Shown here: piece after piece, positions 1 to 11,786 of the stretch
Position numbering within the stretch: the stretch's first letter is position 1
How the letters are laid out: every line of letters starts with the position of its first letter
Assembly: GCA_932294295.1 (NCBI GenBank)
Contig: OW028584.1
Span: 7,758,407 to 7,822,406 of the forward strand
DNA from: Alitta virens
Taxonomy: Eukaryota; Annelida; Polychaeta; Phyllodocida; Nereididae
DNA: 64,000 nucleotides
Direction: 5' to 3'
The notes under the pieces: model-generated
The model's database searches: none
Seen by the model: the letters and a program-made list of their open reading frames with translations, nothing else
Told to the model about the DNA's origin: nothing
Program-made: the position numbers and the translations under genes

Positions 1-1218
1 ATAGTGAACATAGCATCCATGATCATGCTGCAATCTCCAATGTATTATAATCTGCTGAATCAGGGGCAGATTCAGGAAAATAAGGGGAGGGCTGAAACTC
101 CACAAATTATTTCTGGTAAATGGAGCAATTGAGCAACTTAATATTTATATATATATATGAATAAAAGTGACATGTTTATGATTAGTTAATTATAATAACA
201 TTGTTGACATGTGTGCCACTTCATCTTATTCTTATTATATTGTGCATGTCTTTTTAATACAGTAATATTAACTTAATTTTTGTCATTTTCTTTTGCAGAT
301 TGGTTGGAAGTGCTTAAAACTGGGCTCATGGAATTATTCCAAGATGATTTTATGAATGTCAGCTCGCAAGGAAAGGATGAAGTACGACTTTTGTTAAATA
401 GCATTGAAAAACAACAACCTCAAAATATCCAGTGCGGAAAACGCCTAGTAACTGCTATTCACAGTATTGCCTTCGATGCGAACCAAAAACCTACAAACGC
501 CGCCTTGAATAACATGTGCGCTTCTTTCCAAAGAACCGTAGCAAGTCGAGAATTTGCAGCTGACTTAAGGGAATTATCGGATGCCTGTGGCTTGCACATG
601 CAGAAAATAAACTTCATAGCTTGGTTACTGATGGAAAGCCTTTTAAAAATCACTCTAAGAAAGAGGAAGTCAGCTCACATCATAGAACCAAACTTTGAGG
701 ACATAAATATTTCACAAATCAGCAACAGTGAAATGCAAGTCATTCGCTATGTAGCAGGTTACATAGTGAGAAAAACAAGAAAACAGGATCAAAGCATTGC
801 ATATGTGTGTGATAATTTGGTAGAAGATGACGATGCTGAGGAGAGAAATACTTTTTTGGAGTACACCAATGCAATGGTCGATGCCCTTGACAGAGGTGCC
901 TTGATCAGTGTGACTGACAGCTTTTTCTTGTTTCTAGTAGGATTGGAAAAAATTGCTAAAGAAATTATGAAAACCCCATGTAAAGACATGGACAGAAAGA
1001 TGTTGGAGGTGTTGATCACCTCTCCCCGGATCATCAGCCTGTGGGATAAAGTGATATCTGATGAAATTAATCAAGAGGACAAGAACAGGACTTTTGATCT
1101 TATGATCTGAAATTTTGTCACTCTTAGGATGAAATCCTATGCAAGTGCTCATCAATTTGTCATTGGAAGGAAAGACACGGCCAAGAAGCATAAAAGTCTG
1201 AGACATCACTTAGAATAA
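1..1218 (+). pseudogene. 3' part of transposon-associated gene with AGYIVRK motif, one in-frame TGA
   Basis: The gene enters from outside the window. Exon 1..115 is open throughout and ends in a GTAAAT donor. The intron is 116..298 and ends TTTTGCAG. The next exon starts at 299, and the split codon G|AT keeps the frame. The protein shows no catalytic motif. It has an AGYIVRK motif around nucleotides 755-775, an acidic stretch (DDDAEE), and a basic tail. A TGA at 1108-1110 interrupts the frame, but the same frame continues for 35 more codons, with a sequence rich in Lys and Arg, to TAA at 1216-1218. That stop overlaps an AATAAA signal (1214-1219). I infer the TGA is a nonsense mutation, compatible with CGA to TGA decay. 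The AGYIVRK-type motif recalls C-terminal parts of P-like transposases, but I do not recognise the family with confidence. It runs tail to tail with the P-like gene at 1771-6160. Confidence 0.6.
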
Positions 1219-1770
1219 ACCATAAGTCTCATAACAAATATAATAACTTTTCTTTCTGACCATTTTATTGACAATCTGTGTGCTGTACCCATGAATATGT
1301 GACCATTATATTAAAATGTCAAATTCTATGTCAATCAAACTCGTCAATTTAGAAAAAGTGTCACATTAAAAATTAATTTTCACAATAAGTTGTTCAAGAT
1401 TATTAGTTCATGATTTCATTCAACATGGAGAATAATCAAAATTATGAGAAAATTATGAATAACACATAATGTGAATATACTTAGTTAGTTATGATATGGA
1501 GACATACTGCTCTTAATTTTTCAGACTGTTTTTCTATATATTAAAGCTCAGGAACTGAGATTTCAGATTAACCATGCAGACAGTACAATATTTTTGATTA
1601 ACAAAATAGAATTGGAACAGAGCAATATCTTTGCTCAATAAAATTCAATATTTGCACAAAAGTTCCATAGAAACACTTAATACATTGTTCATTTAAAAAC
1701 CATATCATAGTCATATCATATCATATAGAAAAGTTGATTAATTTGTAGTACACTTGTGCAGTCAAGGTGA
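1219..1770. other. AT-rich spacer between two convergent transposon genes
   Basis: There is no coding signal here. This spacer separates the stop of the plus-strand gene from the stop of the minus-strand P-like gene. The plus gene's AATAAA lies at its left edge. I see no inverted repeat or target duplication that would mark an element boundary. Confidence 0.6.
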
Positions 1771-4700
1771 TCACCTCCTCTGCATTGGTGTGAACATAAC
1801 CTCAATTTTGTCTTCAGGCATGGTATTGCCATGTACAGTAGTACGTATGGCAGAGGATCCAGTGGCCATAAGTGTCAGAAAATTGTAGCCAAAGCGTCGA
1901 ACATCAGGATTCTCAACAGCTCCTCCAAGACTTCTCTGTTTTGAAAAATACTGTTCGAGAGGATCCTGATTAGACTTCGCACCCAGAACATATTGGACAC
2001 CTTCCTCTTCCAAGAGTTCTTGCGTGACATGGACGAAGGATTTTACTGAAAATATAATAAAGTACTGTGTCAGTTGTAACATCCGCAAATAGTAAAGGTT
2101 ATTTAAAGCACCTGAAGGATTTCTAATGTGAACTATATAATTAATACATCACTGTTGGCCTACCTGTTATCCGTAAACCCTCCATGGTTTCTTTGCTCAA
2201 GCATAATCTTGTCTGTTCCCTTTTGGTTGTGTGGGGTTTAGCTTTGCTTTGCTGCTCCCAATCGTTAAGAAACCCAAGAAAGTCATCCATGAGCCACTGC
2301 AATGATCAATATATACCATGAAAAACTATAATACAAATGTTATCACCACCACTATTAAATACAGAGTGGTCACATAGTTTTATACACAACAAAATTATCT
2401 AAATAAAGTAAAAAGTTATGTTTCCCATAATTGTAGTTCTCAACAGAATATTTAACTCCGATAAATAAACTAGCCCTCAAAACTATCCTAGTTGCATTAT
2501 AAAGTGGGCATTCATATTACAAAGTATAAAGCTGTTCAATTATACCTGTAAACGCCAGTCATGCTTGTCTTTGTAAGGTGCTAGTTCTGGCTTCCTGGTT
2601 ATCACATCCTGCCCTTGCCTTCGGACATTTAGGCAATCAAAAAACCTGTCCATCATGCTGATGAATAACTGGGTAGACTTGGTTACTTCACAGAGTTCTG
2701 GGTTTAGGGCAAAGGCTGTTTTCACACTTTTGCTGAGAACCTGTAACAAGAAGTAAAAATAAGTCTGACAAAAAAAACTTCAGTGACAAAAAATAAAAAA
2801 TATATTCACAAAGCTCAAAATTTATAACCTGTGTAGCAAGTTTCACTTTCATCCTAAGTGATGGTGTGAGATCCACATGTTCACGTTTGATTTTGTTCAG
2901 AGGTTGAAGAATAGGCACGTTCTGTGCAGAACCCTCGCCTCTTTGCATTTCTGGATGACAATCCTCGACAAGTTTTCTCAACTGTTTCCAGGAAATTGGC
3001 TTGTTGTTGTACTGAAATTGAAATTACCATTCAAATTATTCTCACAAATATAAAGCATAAGTGGCATATACTTTAATTTTCCCAATTTATAAAGACTGTG
3101 TCATCAATTACTGCTTACCTCAAGATTTTTGGAGTTACTGTTCCACTCCGAATTTTCCCAATTATTCCTTGTGGTTTTAATCAGATGGGGAACATCACAG
3201 ATGAAATAAAGTTTTTCCCCATCTCGAGTTGGGTGAGGGGCATAGTAAGTGACATCTTCACCCATGTTGTGCAAACGAAAGAATTTTCGATTGGCGCTCG
3301 CACCATCACATGTCATTGCACGCACATGAAATCCTGCTTCCTCCAGGAACAGAACAGCTTTCCAGGCAGCGAAGTACATTTGATGGGCGGTGTAACCAGT
3401 TGAAGGAAAATAGGCGAATACCTGGTTAAGATTCATGAAAAGTCCTCGAACCATAAAGCATAATATTTGTGTGGACAAAGGCTGCTCCCCTCCTTCTTGG
3501 CTCAACTGTGCAATTTCATTATTTATGTCCCCCATATCCATCCATCCCAATAATTCTTCTGTTTCGGCAGAGTATACAAGTCCTTGACGAATGTGAATTT
3601 CGTCGAAGACCAGAACGACATTTTTCTGGAAATCTTCCAGGGTGCCCAATTTGCAATCTTCGATTATCCGTTCTATTATTTTAGGATGGAATCCTGATTG
3701 AGGTGATGTAAAATAAGTGTAGTCTCTCAGAGTTTTGGTGCTGGGCAGCGTTAAAACACCAGACTCAGTGAGGCTCCGGTATGCACTGGCACTTTTAGCA
3801 TGAAGTGCTATACAAAGGCGGATTACAGCTGGATGCCAACGATAGCCTTGATTTGAGCGTTTTAAGCATTGGTCTTGTTGGTCCCAAAAAATCTGCTGTA
3901 GACTTCCTTCCTGAAGTTTATCCCGATTTTCTAAAATTATTTGTTTGAAGTCTTTATGCAGATCTTTTGGAATTTCAACTGAATCTCTTTGAACAGCTGT
4001 CTGCAGAATTTGTTCAGCTGACTTCAGTTGTCATTTCAAACTCCTACGATCTTCCTGGACTTGCTTCAATTTCTGCCATAATTTATCCTTGTCCAGCAGA
4101 TCATGGCGGGCATGACTCTCTGGATGCATTTCCTGCAACACAGAACAAAAACAGGTAATGAACATCGCACAATGTAAAAAGGATTTCCCACAAATTTCAT
4201 TTTCTCTTTTTGTTAATATTCTTATATTGTCAATATTCTTGACTAGTTGTGCATGAAGCTTCATGGTTCAAAATCACTACTTATATCCAGAGCACTAGTT
4301 CATTATCCCTATAACAGAAAGATTTTCACGAATTATACCTGCTTTCCTTTAGCTTCTCTGCTTCGTATGCTCCGCAAAACACTTCTATAACGTGTACAGG
4401 TTGTACATCTTTCTGCATCCGCTTCCATTAAATCGACAAATCCCATGCAACTGACATGTCGAATAGTATCAACACCCTCTTCCCTTGCAACTTCAGCATA
4501 GTCCTTGTTTGCATCACGGAAAACAGTCACAATTTCATATTTTTTCCTTCTTGACTGAATTACGTCTTCAAATCCGAGATTTCCAGGACACACAGTCCAA
4601 CTTGACATAATGTTCAAAACTTTCTGTACATCTGCTGTATGGAAAGTTTTGCAGTGATGCTGGGTGACATCTCTGCAGCCAACAACAAGCTTTTCTACCC

Positions 4701-6160
4701 CAAGCTTGGTGAAAATTGCGTAACACATAATGTATGTGCCATTTCTGTTCAGCTTAGTTAAACTCACTGACTCAGGTAGATGTGAAATTACATAGCCAGC
4801 ATCCTGTCCAATCTTAGCCACATCCTTCAGATCGGTCGGCTTCTCACACACTTGACATTGTTGTGATATGTGTTCCTGGAACTGGGCGAATTCAATAGAC
4901 AGTCTTGGATTCCTCTTTGCCTTTTTGTCAGACCTGAAAATGCAGAAGACCATATTTTAGTGACATTACATAGGTAAGGCTAATTCTAATGGTTGTCTTA
5001 CAAAGACGGAAATAATGCCAGTATATAGAGCATTCATTATTTGTTATTACAATAGTCATGTCTAACACTCGCAAGATATTGTCAATAATGTTCTATCGAA
5101 CTTGTGGTTCTGGAATAATGCAAGGAGTATTTCATACATAAGGTGCATGTATCTATTAAGACTGAAAGAAAAGTCCTTACTTGTATTTCTGAAGCTTTAA
5201 TCTGCAACTTGAACAGATCCCAGGAGGATGAATATCAGGTCTGTCAGATGTGACATCAATTTCACATGCTCTTTCAATAATCTTGGAGTATTTTTCTTTT
5301 CCTTGTGGGGGATCAGAGTCTTTTCCTGAGCTGCCACACAATCTACATAACTTCTTCAGTCTCAGTAAATGAAAAGCATCTCCTGAAATAAAAAAAAGTT
5401 ATTATTAGTATTAACCTTATAACACAATATTTGTTTGGCAAAATTCTTTAACTTTGGAACTTTTTCTTCTTTTTCTTATAACAATACAATTTGCACAGTC
5501 CCTTCAAACACAAACAGATTGTAACATTCGTGCCACAACATTTGACTAATGTTGTTACAATATTAGATTGTGCAGCAGCAGATTAAGGGGTTAAACCCCC
5601 CCCCCCCAATCTATTACATTTTAATTAAGAATATTAATTGTAAACCGTAAACAAATGCATACATATTATTGCAAAATACAATAAAATTAGGCAGAAGCTT
5701 TTTTTAATTAACAATAATATAATGTATAATGATCTGGCTATAGTCTAGTTTAGAAAATGAGTACTGCATTTTTTTTTATTGTATTATCTTTATCAGCTCT
5801 GTTATTGATGATACTAGGCCACAAATTAAATTTTTAAAAATGTAAACAATGCTCTTTAAAAGAAACAAATTTATCTTACTATACTGTGACTCAGAGCTGT
5901 CCAAATATCTCAAAACACACCCTGACAAGTGAAGTTGCTTATGAATCAGTGCAAAATAACATATCAGTGCATGAATTATTTTGATAACTTTGAAGAGGTT
6001 TTTTTTTGTGTCTGAGGTTGTCTGAGTGAAATGTAGGTCACACCATTGCAAAGCTATGGATGTCCACTTTCATCAGGTGAGATCGACACATGGAGCATTT
6101 TGGAGGCTTTTGACTTATGACAAATTGTTTACAGACATCAAACTCACCTGATTCATCCAT
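1771..6160 (-). pseudogene. P-element/THAP9-like transposase with RAG1-like N-terminal zinc module, one in-frame TGA
   Basis: I built eight exons from GT-AG sites, and all phases agree: 6160-6148 (ATG), 5382-5181, 4933-4339, 4132-3119, 3011-2829, 2740-2546, 2296-2164 and 2045-1771 (stop). Together they give 869 residues. Residues 17-64 hold CxxC...IDV...D...IHP...CxxC, and another CxxC lies at 98-101. This layout matches the RAG1 N-terminal zinc region. A further CxxC is at 248-251. From about residue 340 the protein is P-element-like: RWHP, LPSTKTLRDY, FDEIH (D447), CDGASAN (D546), CDVPHLIK (D583), TMEGLRIT, then NQDPLEQYF (D806, E809), which corresponds to the D528/E531 pair of Drosophila P transposase as I remember it. 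By family it would catalyse cut-and-paste DNA transposition in the nucleus. Codon 304 (4033-4031) is TGA, so the copy is probably dead unless the stop is read through. The THAP finger is absent. Confidence 0.85.
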
Positions 6161-6480
6161 TGTTGATATTACTTCGTCCCCAGTATCTTTATTTCTGGTC
6201 GTATTTCCACAGGAAAATGTTCTTCAAACTGAGAATTTAAAGCTCTAACACATGTGCTGCACGTCTCGTCAAAACCGGATGTTGTTCTGCGCGAAGACGC
6301 ATCTCCGTGACTGGAGAGTTACAAGCGATGCAGCGGGAAGTTTAAAAACCCTTGAAACTGGGCTGATCCCCGGCGCAGCGCTGATTCGAATGAAAGGAGG
6401 CCGCCCGCCATAAATCCCCTCGTTAAAACCTCGTTTGCGGCGCCAATTTCAAAGCTACAGCACTGCCAAATCTCCCCAAA
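6161..6480 (-). promoter_or_regulatory. CpG-rich 5' region of the P-like gene
   Basis: Directly upstream of the ATG on the minus strand the base composition switches from AT-rich to GC- and CpG-rich (roughly 6240-6450). A TTTTTAAA tract lies near 6340. This is the natural place for the promoter and for the right end of the element, but I could not identify a terminal inverted repeat. The left end would lie outside the window. Confidence 0.35.
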
Positions 6481-6708
6481 ACCCATTTTGATAATAAAAT
6501 ATTTTTAGTGTTTATTAAGTGTCTTCTCCTTCTCTAGTGACTCCATGGTCTAAGTTACTGAAGCCACTTGAGATAATAGGTCAGTGATGGGCTATTTATT
6601 GTAGAGGCCCTCTGGCCATGGCGACCTCTGGGGTCAAGCACAACACAGGACCTCTACTCAAAAGAGCAATGTTCACTCGCGAAAGTATGAGTAAGGAATG
6701 TACCATCA

Positions 6709-6850
6709 AGTTAGTTAGTTAGATATTTAGTTAGTTAGTTAGTTAGATAGTTAGTTAGTTAGTTAGATAGTTAGTAAGATAGATAGTTAGTTAGTTAGTT
6801 AGATAGATAGTTAGATAGTAAGTTAGTTAGTTAGTTAGATAGTTAGTTAG

Positions 6851-6904
<54 letters not shown>

Positions 6905-6962
6905 CGTAAGATAGATAGTTAGTTAGTTAGATAGATAGTTAGATAGTAAGTTAGTTAGTTAG

Positions 6963-6999
<37 letters not shown>

Positions 7000-7000
7000 G

Positions 7001-7034
<34 letters not shown>

Positions 7035-7147
7035 ATAGTTCGTAAGATAGATAGTTAGTTAGTTAGATAGATAGTTAGATAGTAAGTTAGTTAGTTAGTT
7101 AGATAGATAGTTAGTTAGATAGTTAGTTAGTTAGATAGTTAGATAGT

Positions 7148-7190
<43 letters not shown>

Positions 7191-7200
7191 TTTGTTAGTT
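6709..7200. repeat. (TTAG)n/(ATAG)n array with higher-order structure
   Basis: About 490 bp of TTAG and ATAG tetranucleotides. A marked block with GTAAGATAGATAG followed by GATAGTAAGTTAG recurs near 6774, 6906 and 7040. This gives a higher-order period of about 133 bp on top of the 4-bp unit. The array ends in a pure (GATA)n run. The stretch before it (6481-6708) shows nothing recognisable. Confidence 0.9.
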
Positions 7201-8664
7201 ATTTTGTTTGTTTAACATTATGAACTATTTATGCATATATTAAGTTAGAATCTTTTATAATTTACAAATTAGAAAACATTTTTGTTTTTTGCATTGGCTT
7301 TCCAATGAGTTATGGCAAAACAAACAAAAATAATAAAATTCCCCTAAAACTCCAAATTTGTGCATTTCCTGTATTTTGTGACCTGCACCCAAGTGGGGTA
7401 TTGCAGCACTATAAAAGTCTGTATTTGTAGACTTTCAAAAGGCTGGGGACAGCTTGCTAATGGGTGAACTTCAAAGAATTGTGTATATAGCGTGTAGCAC
7501 AAGACTGTCAGCATGGGGTGGGGCAAATTACAGGGCTCAGCACAGGTACAAAGATCCAAGGGTCGATTACCTGGATTGCCTTTCAATGGGAGTGCAATTA
7601 CAAATTGGTTTGCTGATTCAAAATGTTGAGAATGATCACCAACAAAATGTGTCCACAGACCTTGTAGTCAAGAGACGGTGTTCATGAGAGTTTAATGATG
7701 TAAAAATCTGACCAGGATATCATTATTCAATCTCTGGAAAGATGACAGGATTATTAAATTATGTATGACAGCTATTTTGTTTACCAAATGCGCCTATTTT
7801 ATATATATATATGATTATAGTGATGACATATGTTATTATAAGTATTCGAGTGATCTGTACAATGAGAGAAATTATTTTCTAATATTTACATATATCTCAG
7901 AAGTAGGCTGATATAAAAAAAAGTGTTATTTCCACAAAAGTTTGCAATTTGGGTGTCTGTTTTATAGCTTTAGGTTTCTTAATTAAAATACGTTAAATTT
8001 TTATTTTCACGAAGTATTCTAATTTTCTCAAATTACCAATTTTTTGGTCTCAAATTTCTTATATTTTTTAGCATCAACTGCCTACTCTACTTTGGAGAAC
8101 ATTATGCAACGTTCCAATGTGAACTGCTTCAAATCCATTTTTGACATTGACTGACAGCCAGCTTTAAGTTTATTTACTCTTTAGAAGATAGGATATACAC
8201 CATGAATATACTTTTAGACTACTGTGCCGTATCAAATTTCTGTTGAAATCCCCCATAGGGCGCAGTACACTGAGATAGACTGTTGTTGTCCTGAGCGAAC
8301 CATGGCTTCACAATGTCACTGGCTACCACCCTCACTATGAGGGTACAATGAAGGAATTAGTTATTTACCCCCTCTTTGTTGTCCTTAGTACCCCATCCTG
8401 TTATTACCCTGAAGTGGACAGGTGTATTTTCATAAGGAGCGAACTTCGAGGTCAAAGGTCAAAGTCATTGGCCATGCTGACCCAAATAGTGTACACGATA
8501 ATGATGATTTTAGAAAAGGACTTGTAACTGTTTTTGACATTGTAGGGGATTTTGACTGAGCAAATAATAGTATTTCTCCAAATAGGATGATTCAAGTAAT
8601 ATTGATTTTTACCACATTTATTATTGATTTTTTGTAAGCTTTTTTTTTTCATGGAAATTATTCT
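7201..8664. other. Intergenic DNA, no gene seen
   Basis: AT-rich sequence with short open frames only. None has a family signature or consistent splice sites. I see no repeat of note. Confidence 0.5.
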
Positions 8665-8830
8665 CTATTTATCTATGTATGTATGTATCTATCTATGTAT
8701 TTATGTATATATGTATCTATATATCTATCTATCTATGTAACTATCTATCTATCTATCTATCTAAGTCCATCAGAATGTAGCCAGTTAGTCAGCCAGCCAG
8801 TCAGTCAGTCAGTCAGTCAGTCAGTCAGTT
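8665..8830. repeat. Compound (TATC)n-(CAGT)n microsatellite
   Basis: A TATC/TATG tract (about 8665-8763) is followed by a short spacer and a CAGC/CAGT tract (about 8786-8830). The same order and orientation recurs at 9366-9633. Confidence 0.9.
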
Positions 8831-9365
8831 GACTCTTATTAGACTGAATCCAATATCTATTTTAATGTATGATCCTTATATATCACTACAATATGTCCAC
8901 TTGACACGAAAATATGGCTCTATATATGTGCCCCCTTTTAAAAACCCGCCAGAGGGTAGGCTATGATAGTCTTTCTTGGCCCACATGAGAATGTATTATG
9001 AGCATTTTGCCAAATTATAGCATATGGTTCCCATGCATGAACGTGGAAAATATGATGAATAAGAAAGAAAGTGCCGCTCTTTATAGAATTCATATGCTCT
9101 GATTAACTTTTATCAACACTATAGTACACTTTTTGCCCAATATTTCCTCCTCTTTTATACTGTTTTTTTTTTTAATGTGAATCCACGGATGTGGTATACT
9201 TGTGGGTGTATGTTCCCCCAAAGCTGCCCAACTATTTGCTTACATGTTCAAAGTTTCAGACTTGAATGGTTGTATAGTGACTGATAAAATTTGGATTGAA
9301 AAAAAGGTATATATATAATGTGTCATAATCTTGTGAGGTGTATTTTGCGGAGAGGAGAGGAAGAA

Positions 9366-9397
9366 TATCTATCTATTTTAGCTATCTATCTATCTAC

Positions 9398-9432
<35 letters not shown>

Positions 9433-9461
9433 CCTGCTTATCTATCTATCTATCTATCTGC

Positions 9462-9512
<51 letters not shown>

Positions 9513-9633
9513 CCTGCTTATCTATCTATTTATCTATATATCTTATCTATATATCTATCTTATCTATCTATCTATCTATCTAGCTAGCCAGCCAGCTAGC
9601 CAGCCAGCCAGTCAGCCAGCCAGTCAGTCAGTC
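9366..9633. repeat. Compound (TATC)n-(CAGC/CAGT)n microsatellite
   Basis: About 220 bp of TATC with TACC, TGCT and TATA interruptions is followed by TAGC/CAGC/CAGT units. The open frames across it (YLSI repeats) are artefacts of the tetranucleotide. The gap 8831-9365 before it shows nothing recognisable. Confidence 0.9.
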
Positions 9634-11303
9634 CGATGAACCCTACTAACAATGACAATTTATGCATATGCTATAATTACTGATTTCAATCATGTATATA
9701 ATGTCAGCATTGCAATAAATCGTTGTGGAGCTCATCATTATTGAAAATAAAAGGTCTAAAACTTCAATTATAAAGAAATTTAGAGAAAGTTAAACAATGC
9801 AAAGCTAAATGCCAGAGGTGTTTCATTCGTTTTTCTACCTCTATTATCTGCAGGTGAAAAAAGTCAGCGAGGGCAAAAGTGCTCGCTTAATTATGTCTCA
9901 TAAGACATAACAACACAAACTCTGCTCGCAGCTATACTACTAATGCGCAGAAAAAGTGTGAAAAATTGATTTTTTTACTGAGGCGTTTTGGCTGTCTTGC
10001 TGTGAAGGGTTAGTTGGAGAGACGATTTGCTTACTCCCAACCTCTCAGGCCATTTGTAAAAAGGGAAAAATGCATTTAGAGAAAGAATACTAGGATAAAA
10101 ATGCAACTTTTTATTGCAATGATAGGCTGATGGCCAAGTTTTCATACTTTGTTTTTGCTGTTTTGCTTTCTGGATTGTTTGTAATGTCGGCTTTTATTTC
10201 TTATAATTTCCAAGCAATGTGTGTGTATAGATGCAGTGTAGATATAAAGCATTTGCTTGCAGAATTATTTTCTAATCTGAAGTTAATTAATTGCATTTGC
10301 AAAAATGATTGCGCTTCACAAAATTTTTTAATTAAAGAGATCGTCTGGTGAAATTAAAAGCAGGCTAGTTTTATACACCCCCTTCTGCCTGTCATTCATA
10401 ATACTTTTACTCTTATATCGTAATATTTTTCCTTGAGTTTTATTTGACATGTATTTCTCATGTGCATACAAGAAACACAACAAGTATAGCAGGAATAGAA
10501 TTGCTTTCAAAATGGCGTCAATGTTTTGTGAAGGTCAAACATTCTACCTAAAAATAAAGATAGAAATCTTTGTGAAAAAGTTCGACCCCATTTAATATCA
10601 CATTGCATCCCGTAGAGATAAGAATTTGTCGAAGGAAGTGAGGCATTTCTTGGACAATAGACTCACATTTTCACGTAATCAATCTTATAAGAATAAGAGA
10701 ATTGTGCTAAAGTTTAATTTTATGAAAATCTCATCTTTTTATATAATATGATTTAAAGTGCAATTTTCGAATGTTATATATTTAAGATAGGGTATTCAAA
10801 TACATGTCATGTGTTGAAATACACACAAAGATATTGCACAGAGTCAAAAACTTTATCAAAGTTTACAATTCTCTTTTTAGAAGTCTGGTCTCCTCTCACT
10901 AGAAGAGATATATGTCAAAGCGTTGCATGCCAAGTTACATTAACACTAAAATAAATATATGTACAAGCTAGCACTTGTCCTAACTTTATATGTTTTTGAT
11001 CAAAAACTCTTGAACTGGGATCATTAATCATTTTATTTTTTTTTACTTTATTTATAAATTTGCCCACAAAGACTTACTTTTTACTTGTAAAACGCGTCAT
11101 CTGTGGCTAAGACCTTTCTAAAGATATATATCAGTGCAATACTTTCGTCAGAAGTATTTCAATGTACTTTTACTTGAAAGGAGAGATACATTACAGCAGA
11201 TTTTGACAGTTTGTCCCCTGCAGGTACAGATAGCTCTGGGACAGCTTTAGGTGAAGGTTGGGACAGGAATATCTGCCAAAACAGGTGCTCAGCTATTGGG
11301 CTC
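9634..11303. other. Intergenic DNA, no gene seen
   Basis: AT-rich unique-looking sequence up to the Harbinger insertion. Only short, unconvincing open frames are present. Confidence 0.5.
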
Positions 11304-11350
11304 TTAAGCCCCGTTCCCACATAGCCGAGTTACTCGTAGTCAACTCGTAG

Positions 11351-11665
11351 TAACAACAAAAATTACGTAACACCCAAAATTCGAGGAGTTGGCGACGAAT
11401 TTTTGCGGAAAAAATGACCAGGAGTGACTCGCCGAGTTACTCGCCGAATTACTCGCCGAGTTACTCGGCGGGTTCAGCGAGCAACTCGCCGAGTACCAGG
11501 AGTGACTCGCCGAGTTGCAGCCAATTAGTGAACGATCTCGAGGAGAGTGTCGGCGAGTTAGAGGAGTAAATCGCCGAGTACCAGGAGTAACTCGCCGAGT
11601 ACCAGGAGTATCTCGCCGAGTACCAGGAGTAACTCGTAATGTCGACGAGTTATACTCATGATACT
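11351..11665. repeat. Left subterminal repeat array of Harbinger element
   Basis: Many copies of the near-palindromic core ACTCGSCGAGT occur, several in a larger unit of the type TACCAGGAGTAACTCGCCGAG (about 11490-11640). The counterpart lies at 15838-16250. Their position inside both ends suggests binding sites for the element's own DNA-binding protein or nuclease. That is an inference. Confidence 0.85.
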
Positions 11666-11721
11666 CATCAAGGTTATTACTTAAATTATTATGCAAATAG
11701 CTGTGTTTAATTACAAAAATA

Positions 11722-11730
11722 TATAAATAG
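11722..11730 (+). promoter_or_regulatory. TATA box of Harbinger nuclease gene
   Basis: TATAAATAG lies about 57 bp upstream of the nuclease ATG at 11787, at a normal spacing for a short leader. Confidence 0.7.
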
Positions 11731-11786
11731 GGGCTGCATCTTCTGTTCTTGATCATTCTGTCTGTAGCTGCTGAAGAGAGAGGACC

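Noticed and set aside
6709..7200. Telomere-like repeat
   Set aside because: TTAG is not a known animal telomere unit (TTAGGG or TTAGG), and the array is internal and mixed with ATAG.
9318..9587. YLSI-repeat open frames
   Set aside because: Pure translation of a TATC microsatellite.
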